Source: Nitrospira bacterium HGW-Nitrospira-1 | GTDB lineage: Bacteria; Nitrospirota; Thermodesulfovibrionia; Thermodesulfovibrionales; UBA6898 | DNA length: 9,574 nt | Direction of reading: 5' to 3' | Assembly (NCBI GenBank): GCA_002839535.1 | Contig: PGYF01000042.1 | Location: 1 to 9,574 of the forward strand | Part shown: piece by piece, positions 1 through 6,095 of the stretch | Numbering within the stretch: position 1 is the stretch's first letter | How the letters are laid out: each line of letters opens with the position of its first letter | Translations under genes and position numbers: made by a program | Notes under the pieces: generated by a model | Told to the model about the DNA's origin: nothing | Database searches by the model: none | Seen by the model: only the letters and a program-made list of their open reading frames with translations

Positions 1-55
1 TTTCGGTCAGGGAACTATGTGTACTCGGCGTCTTTTATGTTATTATGAATGCCTT

Positions 56-787
56 ATGGAACAGCGTCTACAGAAGGTAATAGCAGAGATGGGTCTGGCC
101 TCGCGCAGAAAGGCGGAAGAGCTTATTTTGGAGGGCCGTGTAACCGTAAACGGCAAGGCCGCTATAATCGGGATGAAGGCAGACACACTGAAAGATCATA
201 TTAAAGTTGACGGCAAGCTTCTCTTTAAGCCGGAAAAAAAGGTTTATTTTGTTTTTCATAAACCCAGGGGCGTGGTGACTTCAATGAGCGATCCTGAGGG
301 AAGGCCCACAGTGCGCGATTTTCTAAAAGGCATAAAACAGCGGGTGTATCCTGTCGGCAGACTTGATTTTGATTCAGAAGGTATGCTGCTGATTACCAAT
401 GACGGTGAATTTGCCCATGCAGTATTACATCCCTCAAAAAAAATCCCAAAGACCTATCTGGTTAAGATCAAAGGTCTGATGGAGGATGAGAATATTGAGA
501 AACTCAGAAAGGGTATCAGGCTCGACAGAACCGTAACAGCCCCTGCAAAGGTCAAACGATCGAAGAAGGCAGAGAATAACACATGGCTGGAAATGGTGAT
601 ATACGAAGGGAAAAAACGTCAGATACGGAGGATGATGGAGAGAGTCGGGCATTCGGTCATCAGATTGATAAGAATACGGATTAACGGGATCGAGATGGGG
701 GCTTTGGGACCTGGTGAATACCGTCAAATCTCTTCTGAAGAAATGAAAATACTGAAGAAGGAATTAAACATTGGTGAGACTTCATGA
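56..787 (+). CDS. rluB: 23S rRNA pseudouridine synthase, RluB/RsuA family
   Basis: This enzyme should isomerise a uridine of 23S rRNA (position 2605 for E. coli RluB) to pseudouridine during ribosome assembly in the cytoplasm. From the ATG at 56 the protein has 243 residues. An S4 RNA-binding domain occupies about residues 1-60, with the typical opening RLQKVIAEMGLASRRKAEEL. The catalytic domain follows, with HKPRGVVTS near residue 68 and the family signature GRLDFDSEGMLLITNDG at 101-117; D104 is the expected catalytic aspartate. KKRQIRRM near the C-terminus is also typical of the family. An in-frame ATG at 17 would add 13 residues unlike any S4 domain start, so 56 is preferred, although no clear ribosome binding site precedes it. 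The stop overlaps the aspS start as ATGA, so the two genes are probably co-transcribed. RluB fits best on the overall pattern; another RsuA-family member (RluE/RluF type) is not excluded. Confidence 0.88.
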   Translation: MEQRLQKVIAEMGLASRRKAEELILEGRVTVNGKAAIIGMKADTLKDHIKVDGKLLFKPEKKVYFVFHKPRGVVTSMSDPEGRPTVRDFLKGIKQRVYPVGRLDFDSEGMLLITNDGEFAHAVLHPSKKIPKTYLVKIKGLMEDENIEKLRKGIRLDRTVTAPAKVKRSKKAENNTWLEMVIYEGKKRQIRRMMERVGHSVIRLIRIRINGIEMGALGPGEYRQISSEEMKILKKELNIGETS

Positions 788-2565
788 TTCGCGATAAAGG
801 ATGCGGTGAGATAAAAGACACGGATATCGGCTCAGCGAAAACATTGACCGGCTGGGTCTTTAGACGGAGGGACCATGGAGGGCTGATATTCATAGACCTG
901 AGGGACCGAAGCGGGCTCTGTCAGGCAGTCTTCAGTCCTGATGTTTCCGCTGACGCCCATGAGAATGCGCATAGCCTCAGGGCCGAGTATGTCATTGCTG
1001 TCTCAGGTGAGATAAGGAAGAGACCGGAAGGCACGGAGAACCCTGGCCTGCCTACCGGCATGATGGAAATGTATGTGCAGAAGCTGGAAGTGTTAAACGA
1101 GGCCTCGGCTCTGCCTTATAATATGGAGGAGGCTGCCGACGCCGGCGAGGCGCTCAGGCTGAAGTACAGGTATCTCGACCTCAGGCGTCCTGAGATGCAG
1201 CGGAATATGATTCTGCGCCATCGCATCGCAAAATTGGTCAGGGACTTCCTTGATGAAAAGGAATTTCTGGAGATAGAAACGCCGATGCTGACAAAATCAA
1301 CGCCTGAAGGGGCGCGGGATTATCTTGTCCCCAGCAGGCTTAATCCAGGACATTTCTATGCCCTTCCCCAATCACCGCAGTTGTTCAAACAGATATTGAT
1401 GGTTGCCGGCATGGAAAAATATTTTCAGATAGTAAAATGTTTTCGCGATGAAGATCTCAGGGCAGACCGCCAGCCTGAGTTTACCCAGGTTGACCTGGAG
1501 ATGTCTTTCGTTGGCAGGGATGAGATCATCTCTTTAATGGAAGGGATGATGCAGAGGCTTTTCAGGGAAGCGCTGAACATAGACATCGAGACCCCTTTTG
1601 AGAGACTGGGTTTCCATGAGGCGATGGAAAGATTTGGCAACGACAAACCTGATATGCGCTTTGGCCTTGAGCTCAAAGACATGGCTGACCTGGCAGAAAA
1701 AGGAACATTTAAGGTATTTCTCGACGCGCTTAATTCAGGAGGCATGGTCAAGGCCCTCAACGGAAATGGGATGGCAGGCGTCTCACGGAAAGAGATTGAT
1801 ACGCTTACGTTAGAGGCCCAGTCTTTTGGGGCAAAGGGGCTTGCGTGGATAAAGGTAAAGAACGGTTTTGAGTCTCCGATCGCAAAGTTTTTTCCTGAAG
1901 ACGTTTTGAAGGCAATGGCAGAGAGACTTGAGGCCAAAGACGGTGATATGATGCTCTTTGTTGCTGATAAGCCAAAGGTTGTCTACGACGTGCTGAGCCG
2001 TATGCGGCTTGAACTGGGCAGGAAACTCAACCTCATTCAGCCGGGGTACAAGTTTGTATGGATAACAGACTTTCCTTTGCTTGAATGGGATGAGGAAGAA
2101 GGGCGGTTTCAGGCGATGCACCATCCATTTACCTCGCCCCGGGATGACGATATGGAAAAGATGCTTACCGGAGACGTCAGCGATAAAACCATGCTTTCGT
2201 CTTTAAAGGCAAATGCTTACGATATTGTTTTGAACGGATATGAGATCGGAGGCGGCAGCATCAGGATACATAAACAGACGGCGCAGAAAAGAATGTTCGA
2301 GCTCCTGAATATACCGCTTGAAGAGGCCGGCATGAAATTCGGCTTTCTGCTCGATGCGCTCCAGTTTGGCGCGCCTCCACATGGCGGAATAGCGCTCGGT
2401 CTTGACCGGCTTGTGATGCTGATGGCAGGCGCTACATCCATCAGGGATGTGATCGCTTTCCCAAAAACCCAGAAGGCTTTCTGTCTGATGTCCGGCGCCC
2501 CTTCGGAAGTGGATACAAAACAACTCAGGGAGCTTCATATCAAGACAGATGTGCCGGTAAAATAG
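784..2565 (+). CDS. aspS: Aspartyl-tRNA synthetase, bacterial type, probably non-discriminating (Asp/Asn)
   Basis: This class II synthetase activates aspartate with ATP and loads it on tRNA. Its 593 residues match the usual bacterial length of about 590. The N-terminal OB-fold anticodon domain starts with the typical CGEI...LTGWVFRRRDHGGLIFIDLRDRSG. The catalytic core carries motif 2 as FRDEDLRADRQPEFTQVDLE from residue 220 and motif 3 as GGIALGLDR at 534-542. The bacterial GAD insertion lies between them, roughly residues 295-400. Residues H31 and G83 fall at the two OB-fold positions where Pseudomonas AspRS has His and Gly and E. coli has Leu and Lys; this points to an enzyme that also charges tRNA-Asn with Asp, for later amidation by GatCAB. 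The start is supported by homology-like alignment and by a GGTGAG ribosome binding site inside rluB, which overlaps it by four bases. Confidence 0.96.
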   Translation: MIRDKGCGEIKDTDIGSAKTLTGWVFRRRDHGGLIFIDLRDRSGLCQAVFSPDVSADAHENAHSLRAEYVIAVSGEIRKRPEGTENPGLPTGMMEMYVQKLEVLNEASALPYNMEEAADAGEALRLKYRYLDLRRPEMQRNMILRHRIAKLVRDFLDEKEFLEIETPMLTKSTPEGARDYLVPSRLNPGHFYALPQSPQLFKQILMVAGMEKYFQIVKCFRDEDLRADRQPEFTQVDLEMSFVGRDEIISLMEGMMQRLFREALNIDIETPFERLGFHEAMERFGNDKPDMRFGLELKDMADLAEKGTFKVFLDALNSGGMVKALNGNGMAGVSRKEIDTLTLEAQSFGAKGLAWIKVKNGFESPIAKFFPEDVLKAMAERLEAKDGDMMLFVADKPKVVYDVLSRMRLELGRKLNLIQPGYKFVWITDFPLLEWDEEEGRFQAMHHPFTSPRDDDMEKMLTGDVSDKTMLSSLKANAYDIVLNGYEIGGGSIRIHKQTAQKRMFELLNIPLEEAGMKFGFLLDALQFGAPPHGGIALGLDRLVMLMAGATSIRDVIAFPKTQKAFCLMSGAPSEVDTKQLRELHIKTDVPVK

Positions 2566-2580
2566 CGGGCACTCGCTCAT

Positions 2581-2660
2581 TCCCGTCATTCCACGACCCC
2601 CCTCCGTCATTCCACGACCCCCTGATCAAGTCAGAGGGCATGCTTGATCGGGGAATCCAT
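2581..2660. repeat. Intergenic repeat: 21-bp tandem unit plus hairpin
   Basis: The aspS-pyrE spacer holds two near-identical copies of CCGTCATTCCACGACCCCC, starting at 2583 and 2604 (period 21). They are followed by an inverted repeat: GATCAAG at 2624-2630 pairs with CTTGATC at 2643-2649, and CCCC at 2619-2622 with GGGG at 2650-2653, with T2623 bulged. ATTCC at 2609-2613 and GGAAT at 2652-2656 are also complementary. The GTCATTCC...GGAATCCA framing resembles dispersed palindromic intergenic repeats that I know from several anaerobic bacteria. There is no T-run after the hairpin, so it is not a classical terminator for aspS. Confidence 0.6.
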
Positions 2661-2683
2661 ACCCTCCCGGACAATTTGAATAA

Positions 2684-2712
2684 TTGTAATATTGTTATGT
2701 TATGCATATAAT
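2684..2712 (+). promoter_or_regulatory. Putative sigma-70-type promoter of pyrE
   Basis: A perfect TATAAT lies at 2707-2712 and TTGTAA (4 of 6 matches to TTGACA) at 2684-2689, separated by exactly 17 bp in an AT-rich stretch. The predicted transcription start is 2719-2720, which coincides with the preferred pyrE start codon at 2720. The match is good but has not been tested. Confidence 0.45.
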
Positions 2713-2719
2713 TCAATCA

Positions 2720-3286
2720 ATGAATTTACGGGAAAGCCTTATTCAAATAATAAAAGAACGGTCCTTCTGCTCGAGCAGCGAGCCAAAATTCAAGCTTGTA
2801 TCAGGGGCTCTTAGTAATTTTTATTTCAATATGAAGAAGACTACCCAGTCTCCGGAGGGAATGCATCTGGTAGGCAGGCTTGTTTTTGAAAAGATTAAAG
2901 AACTCGGCCTGCGACCTGACGGCATAGGCGGTCTTACTATGGGGGCAGATCCTGTTGCATATGCCGTTAGTATGTATTCGTATATTATGAAAGAGCCTAT
3001 ACAGGCATTTGTAATAAGGAAAGGGCCTAAAGAGCACGGGTTAAAACTTCCCATTGAGGGCAATGTAAAGCAGGGCAATCACGTGGTTATAGTAGACGAT
3101 GTAGTAACAACCGGAGGCTCTACAATAAAGGCCGTTAATCTTGCCAAAGAATACGGACTCATTGTAGATGCTGTAATTGTTTTAGTTGATCGTTGCGAAC
3201 AAAACGGCAGGCAGAATATTGAGGCTTTAGGTTGTCCGGTTTACGATATTCTAACTTTAAACGATTTTATTCCCGCCAAAAATTGA
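2720..3286 (+). CDS. pyrE: Orotate phosphoribosyltransferase
   Basis: This enzyme joins orotate and PRPP to orotidine 5'-phosphate, the fifth step of pyrimidine synthesis, in the cytoplasm. From the ATG at 2720 it has 188 residues, a normal size. The N-terminal KLVSGALSNFYFNMKK segment corresponds to the orotate-binding region. The mobile catalytic loop reads RKGPKEHG (R100, K101, K104, H106), matching the Arg-Lys-x-x-Lys-x-His pattern of E. coli PyrE. The PRPP-binding motif VVIVDDVVTTGGST covers 122-135, with the acidic pair D126-D127. An in-frame ATG at 2702 would add MHIIQS, but that segment overlaps the best -10 box and neither start has a Shine-Dalgarno sequence; 2720 starts the recognisable MNLRESLIQIIKE helix. 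The gene appears to be its own transcription unit between an upstream promoter and a downstream hairpin terminator. Confidence 0.93.
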   Translation: MNLRESLIQIIKERSFCSSSEPKFKLVSGALSNFYFNMKKTTQSPEGMHLVGRLVFEKIKELGLRPDGIGGLTMGADPVAYAVSMYSYIMKEPIQAFVIRKGPKEHGLKLPIEGNVKQGNHVVIVDDVVTTGGSTIKAVNLAKEYGLIVDAVIVLVDRCEQNGRQNIEALGCPVYDILTLNDFIPAKN

Positions 3287-3316
3287 AGAACCCTGTGCCA
3301 AGAGCACAGGGTTCTT
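3286..3316. terminator. Intrinsic terminator, probably bidirectional, between convergent pyrE and EF-G-like gene
   Basis: A perfect 13-bp stem (3286-3298 with 3304-3316) encloses the loop CAAGA, and it begins on the last base of the pyrE stop codon. On the plus strand it is followed by TTCTTAATTAACT, a weak U-tract. On the minus strand the stem is followed by CAATTTTT, so it can also stop transcription from the EF-G-like gene that ends at 3340. Confidence 0.85.
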
Positions 3317-3327
3317 AATTAACTATC

Positions 3328-3345
3328 TTATCAGGCTTATCAGGC
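3328..3345. repeat. 9-bp tandem duplication carrying double stop codons
   Basis: TTATCAGGC occurs twice in direct succession, at 3328-3336 and 3337-3345. Read on the minus strand this gives GCC TGA TAA GCC TGA TAA, so the end of the EF-G-like gene has four in-frame stop codons. The duplication is exact. Confidence 0.8.
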
Positions 3346-5433
3346 ATTTTTTGTCTGTTTTTCGGCCACATGTTCTATAATCTTTTGTGAAAGATGGGCA
3401 GGGACTTCTTCGTAATGAGAAAACTCCATGGAATAAAGTCCTCTTCCCGACGTCAGGCTATGGAGCTGATTTGCATAGGTGAGCATCTCCGACATCGGCG
3501 TCAGCACGACTATCTTCTGGTTGCCTCCTGCCTGCGGCTCTACTCCCTGGACTTTGCCTCTTTTAGAGTTCAGATCGCCTATTACAGTGCCGAGTGTTTC
3601 ATCAGGAGTTATTACCTCGGCCTTCATGACAGGTTCCAGCAGTATAGGTTTCGCCTCCTGGACAGCCTTTTTTATCGCCATTGATCCCGCTATCTTAAAG
3701 GCCATTTCAGAGGAATCAACAGTATGGTAAGAACCGTCAACAAGCGTAACGCGCAGATCAACAATGGGATACCCTGCAATGGCCCCTTCGTGCATCGCAT
3801 CGATAACGCCTTTTTCTACTGCAGGTATATATTGCCGCGGTATTGATCCGCCTACTATCCTGTCTACAAATTCGAAGCCCGCGCCTCTCGGGAGAGGGTC
3901 AACTATGATATGGCAGTCGCCGTATTGTCCTTTTCCCCCTGACTGTTTTTTGTATCTGCCCTGGACCCTGGTCGAACTCTTTATAGTCTCTCTATAGGGT
4001 ATTTTGGGGGTCTTCATATCAATCTCAACGCCAAATCTTCTCTTGAGCCTTTCAAGGGTAACTTCTATATGGACCTGACCCATTCCCGATATCAGCATCT
4101 CCTTTGTTTCTTCATCCCTCGTAAATCTGAGAGTCGGGTCTTCCTCTAATACCCTGTGAAGACTTGTGCTGATCTTTTCCTCATCTCCCTTGTTCTTTGG
4201 CGCCATCGCGTATGATATTATCGGATCTGCAAACTTGACCTTTTCAAATACAATGGGATGGGCCTCATCTGATAACGTGTCCCCTGTGTTTGTGGATTTC
4301 AGTTTTGCAACTACCCCAATCTCTCCAGCGCCGAGGGATTGCGCAGGCGTCTGTTTTTTCCCAAGAAGATAAAAAAGCTGGCCAATGCGTTCTTTTGTGT
4401 CCTCAGATGCGTTGTATATGGTTGAATCTGCCTTAAAGGTCCCTGAATATACCCTGAATAAAGAGAGTTTTCCGGCATATGGGTCTGCTATTGTCTTGAA
4501 AACATAAGCAGAGGCAGGTTCTGTTTCAAGGGGCTGCCTTAAAACCTCTTTTCCGTCTTTTGGGTTCTTGCCCCTGATCGGCGATATGACCGTCATTTCA
4601 GCAGGGGAAGGCAGACAAAGGAGTATGGTGTCGAGAAGGTTAGAGGCGCCGATATTTTTTGTGGACGAACCACAGGCGACCGGTATGTATTTCCTTGTAA
4701 GGGAACCTTCTTTTATGCCGCGGTAGATTTCGCTTTCGGTCAATTCCCCGCCCTCGAGATATTTTTCAAGAAGTGCGTCATCGGATTCCGCTATTTTTTC
4801 TATAAGCTTCTTCCGATATTTTTCAGCCTCATCTTTCAGTTCCAAAGGGATGTCTTCCTCAGTGACTTTTCTGCCGTTCATCCTGCAGGCCTTCATTTTA
4901 ACGATATCTATTACGCCGGAGAAGGCGTCCCCTGCTCCTATCGGAATCTGAAGCGCTACAGGCTCTGTTTCAAAAGAGCTTTGGATTTCACCCAGGGCCT
5001 TTTCGAAATTTGCGGTCTCCTTGTCCATTTTATTGATAAAGACGAGCCTCGGCATTTCGTACTCACAGGCGTATTTCCAGACCTTTTCGGTTTCAGCCTT
5101 GACGCCGGAGATTGCGCTTACAAGGACTACAGCTCCATCAACAACCCTGAGGCAGCCTTTCGCATCTTCGATAAAGTTGATAAATCCCGGAGTATCTATA
5201 AGGTTGATCCTGTGACCATTCCAGTCGCAAAAGGCCAGTGAAGAGGTGATGCTGATATGTCTGTTAATTTCCTCAGGTTCAAAATCAGTAGTGGTTGTTC
5301 CATCCTGAATATTTCCAATCCTGTCGATCATGCCGGCGGTATAGAGCATTGCCTCTACAAGAGAAGTCTTTCCAGCCCCTCCATGCGCAATGAATGCAAC
5401 ATTCCTGATCTTGGATACCTCAAAATTTGCCAT
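3340..5433 (-). CDS. EF-G-like translational GTPase (FusA2/EF-G-2 type paralogue)
   Basis: The 697-residue protein has the full EF-G architecture. The G domain shows a P-loop AHGGAGKTS at 16-24, a switch I RHISITS at 58-64 in place of the usual RGITITS, DTPG at 80-83, NKMD at 134-137 and a GSSTKN element corresponding to G5. Domain IV carries KKQSGGKGQYG, IPRQYIPAVEKG and GSYHTVDSSE, and domain V shows YANQLHSLTSGRG. Canonical EF-G drives ribosome translocation and has AHIDAGKTT and DTPGHVDF; here the P-loop differs and the catalytic histidine after DTPG is F84. This matches EF-G-like paralogues such as Thermus EF-G-2, whose role is not settled, so it is unlikely to be the main fusA. The ATG at 5433 has GGGGG (5439-5443) as a plausible ribosome binding site. 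The gene lies downstream of the rseC-like gene and ends against the shared terminator. Confidence 0.88.
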   Translation of the reverse strand: MANFEVSKIRNVAFIAHGGAGKTSLVEAMLYTAGMIDRIGNIQDGTTTTDFEPEEINRHISITSSLAFCDWNGHRINLIDTPGFINFIEDAKGCLRVVDGAVVLVSAISGVKAETEKVWKYACEYEMPRLVFINKMDKETANFEKALGEIQSSFETEPVALQIPIGAGDAFSGVIDIVKMKACRMNGRKVTEEDIPLELKDEAEKYRKKLIEKIAESDDALLEKYLEGGELTESEIYRGIKEGSLTRKYIPVACGSSTKNIGASNLLDTILLCLPSPAEMTVISPIRGKNPKDGKEVLRQPLETEPASAYVFKTIADPYAGKLSLFRVYSGTFKADSTIYNASEDTKERIGQLFYLLGKKQTPAQSLGAGEIGVVAKLKSTNTGDTLSDEAHPIVFEKVKFADPIISYAMAPKNKGDEEKISTSLHRVLEEDPTLRFTRDEETKEMLISGMGQVHIEVTLERLKRRFGVEIDMKTPKIPYRETIKSSTRVQGRYKKQSGGKGQYGDCHIIVDPLPRGAGFEFVDRIVGGSIPRQYIPAVEKGVIDAMHEGAIAGYPIVDLRVTLVDGSYHTVDSSEMAFKIAGSMAIKKAVQEAKPILLEPVMKAEVITPDETLGTVIGDLNSKRGKVQGVEPQAGGNQKIVVLTPMSEMLTYANQLHSLTSGRGLYSMEFSHYEEVPAHLSQKIIEHVAEKQTKNA

Positions 5434-5473
5434 TTGATCCCCCTATGTTTATTTTAGTAATGTACATGCATCA

Positions 5474-5556
5474 CCCTCCCCTTCATCCCCTCCCCTCAAG
5501 GGAGGGGAAATATTACAACCCTCTCCCCTGGAGGGAGAGGGCTGGGGAGAGGGGGC
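5474..5556. repeat. GC-rich intergenic repeat with two perfect hairpins
   Basis: This element fills most of the 131-bp spacer between the rseC-like gene and the EF-G-like gene. Hairpin one is CCCCTCCC (5487-5494) paired with GGGAGGGG (5500-5507) around loop CTCAA. Hairpin two is CCCTCTCCC (5519-5527) paired with GGGAGAGGG (5533-5541) around loop CTGGA. The outer flanks CCCTCCCC (5474-5481) and GGGGAGAGGGG (5544-5554) are imperfectly complementary, so the single strand could fold into a three-way structure. It resembles dispersed C/G-rich intergenic palindromes of many bacteria. It could attenuate transcription from rseC into the EF-G-like gene, but it has no U-tract after either stem on the minus strand. 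Confidence 0.7.
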
Positions 5557-5564
5557 TCTACTAC

Positions 5565-5996
5565 TCATGGATCCCTTATTATCTCTTCAATAACAGGGCT
5601 TGACTCTGTTTTATTGGTTTTGCGGTCAGCCCATATTTTTACTCCGACAAACGACAGGCCAAGAAAGCCGAAACCGAAAACAGCGGAAAGTATATCAGGG
5701 TCAGTCCCAATAAAGAAATCAGGCATGACCTCTTTGCCCAATACCGCCCCTAAAACCAGGGCAAGAGCGGGAATGCCGTAGATAATCATGGCGCCTTTCA
5801 TGTAGGCATATGAGTGAATAACTACCCTTACCTTCTGGCCTACTTCCGCCCCTGCCTTATTGAAGGCAACGATCTCCATCTCTCCTCCTGTGGCGCAGGC
5901 GCCTGCTGAGCACCCTTTACAGGCGCTTTTTTTCGGCACATTCACCTGTGCTGTCAGGCCGTCAATACTTATTACAACGCCAATTTCTTCAATCAT
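5565..5996 (-). CDS. rseC: RseC/MucC-family inner-membrane protein (SoxR-reducing system type)
   Basis: The 143-residue protein has the RseC layout. An N-terminal beta-rich segment (MIEEIGVVISIDGLTAQVNV) comes first, then a cysteine cluster C26-x2-C29-x4-C34 (CKGCSAGAC). Two membrane spans follow at about 66-90 and 100-124, and the tail is charged. In E. coli RseC is a positive modulator of the sigma-E response and is linked with the Rsx/Rnf complex that keeps SoxR reduced; the cysteines suggest a redox or metal-binding role. No sigma-E, anti-sigma or Rnf gene is in this window, so the partner here is unknown. The start is preceded by an extended -10-like sequence only six bases away and lacks a Shine-Dalgarno sequence. 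It is oriented with the EF-G-like gene downstream, across a repeat-filled spacer. Confidence 0.85.
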   Translation of the reverse strand: MIEEIGVVISIDGLTAQVNVPKKSACKGCSAGACATGGEMEIVAFNKAGAEVGQKVRVVIHSYAYMKGAMIIYGIPALALVLGAVLGKEVMPDFFIGTDPDILSAVFGFGFLGLSFVGVKIWADRKTNKTESSPVIEEIIRDP

Positions 5997-6002
5997 GCCT
6001 GA

Positions 6003-6011
6003 ATTTTACCA
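6003..6011 (-). promoter_or_regulatory. Putative extended -10 promoter of the rseC-like gene
   Basis: On the minus strand TGG-TAAAAT fits an extended -10 element (TGn followed by 5 of 6 matches to TATAAT). It lies just after the terminator of the porin run, where a new promoter is expected. No convincing -35 box is visible. Only six bases separate it from the ATG at 5996, so transcription would start at or next to the start codon. Confidence 0.35.
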
Positions 6012-6047
6012 TAGAGGGTTTTAAAAAATCTTCATGCAACCGTGGAG

Positions 6048-6075
6048 AAAAAAAAGAGGGGCACAAGCGCCCCTC
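6048..6075 (-). terminator. Strong intrinsic terminator of the cytochrome-porin run
   Basis: On the minus strand GAGGGGC (6075-6069) pairs perfectly with GCCCCTC (6062-6056) around a six-base loop, and eight T follow directly (6055-6048). It stands 20 bases after the porin stop codon. This is a textbook Rho-independent terminator. Confidence 0.93.
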
Positions 6076-6095
6076 CAAACAAGGAGAGAGAGAGA

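Noticed and set aside
1..55. Possible end of an upstream gene (such as scpB) or N-terminal extension of rluB
   Set aside because: One frame closes at 46-48 but only 15 codons are visible and they show no family signature. The extension from the ATG at 17 does not resemble an S4 domain.
434..727. 97-codon open frame on the minus strand
   Set aside because: It is a shadow of rluB with a composition that does not look like a protein family.
1425..1937. 170-codon open frame on the minus strand
   Set aside because: It lies entirely antisense to the GAD and core region of aspS, its product is Ser/Phe-rich without domain pattern, and it follows the codon periodicity of aspS.
2203..2610. 135-codon open frame on the minus strand
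   Set aside because: It is antisense to the 3' end of aspS, starts in the intergenic repeat and has no recognisable features.
5455..5475. Palindromic ATGTACATGCAT cluster upstream of the EF-G-like gene, considered as operator
   Set aside because: The palindromes are only 6-8 bases, overlap each other and are not repeated elsewhere in the window.
6080..6095. GA-rich dinucleotide run next to the porin stop codon, considered as a phase-variation tract
   Set aside because: It is short, lies after the stop codon and before the terminator, and so cannot switch a reading frame.
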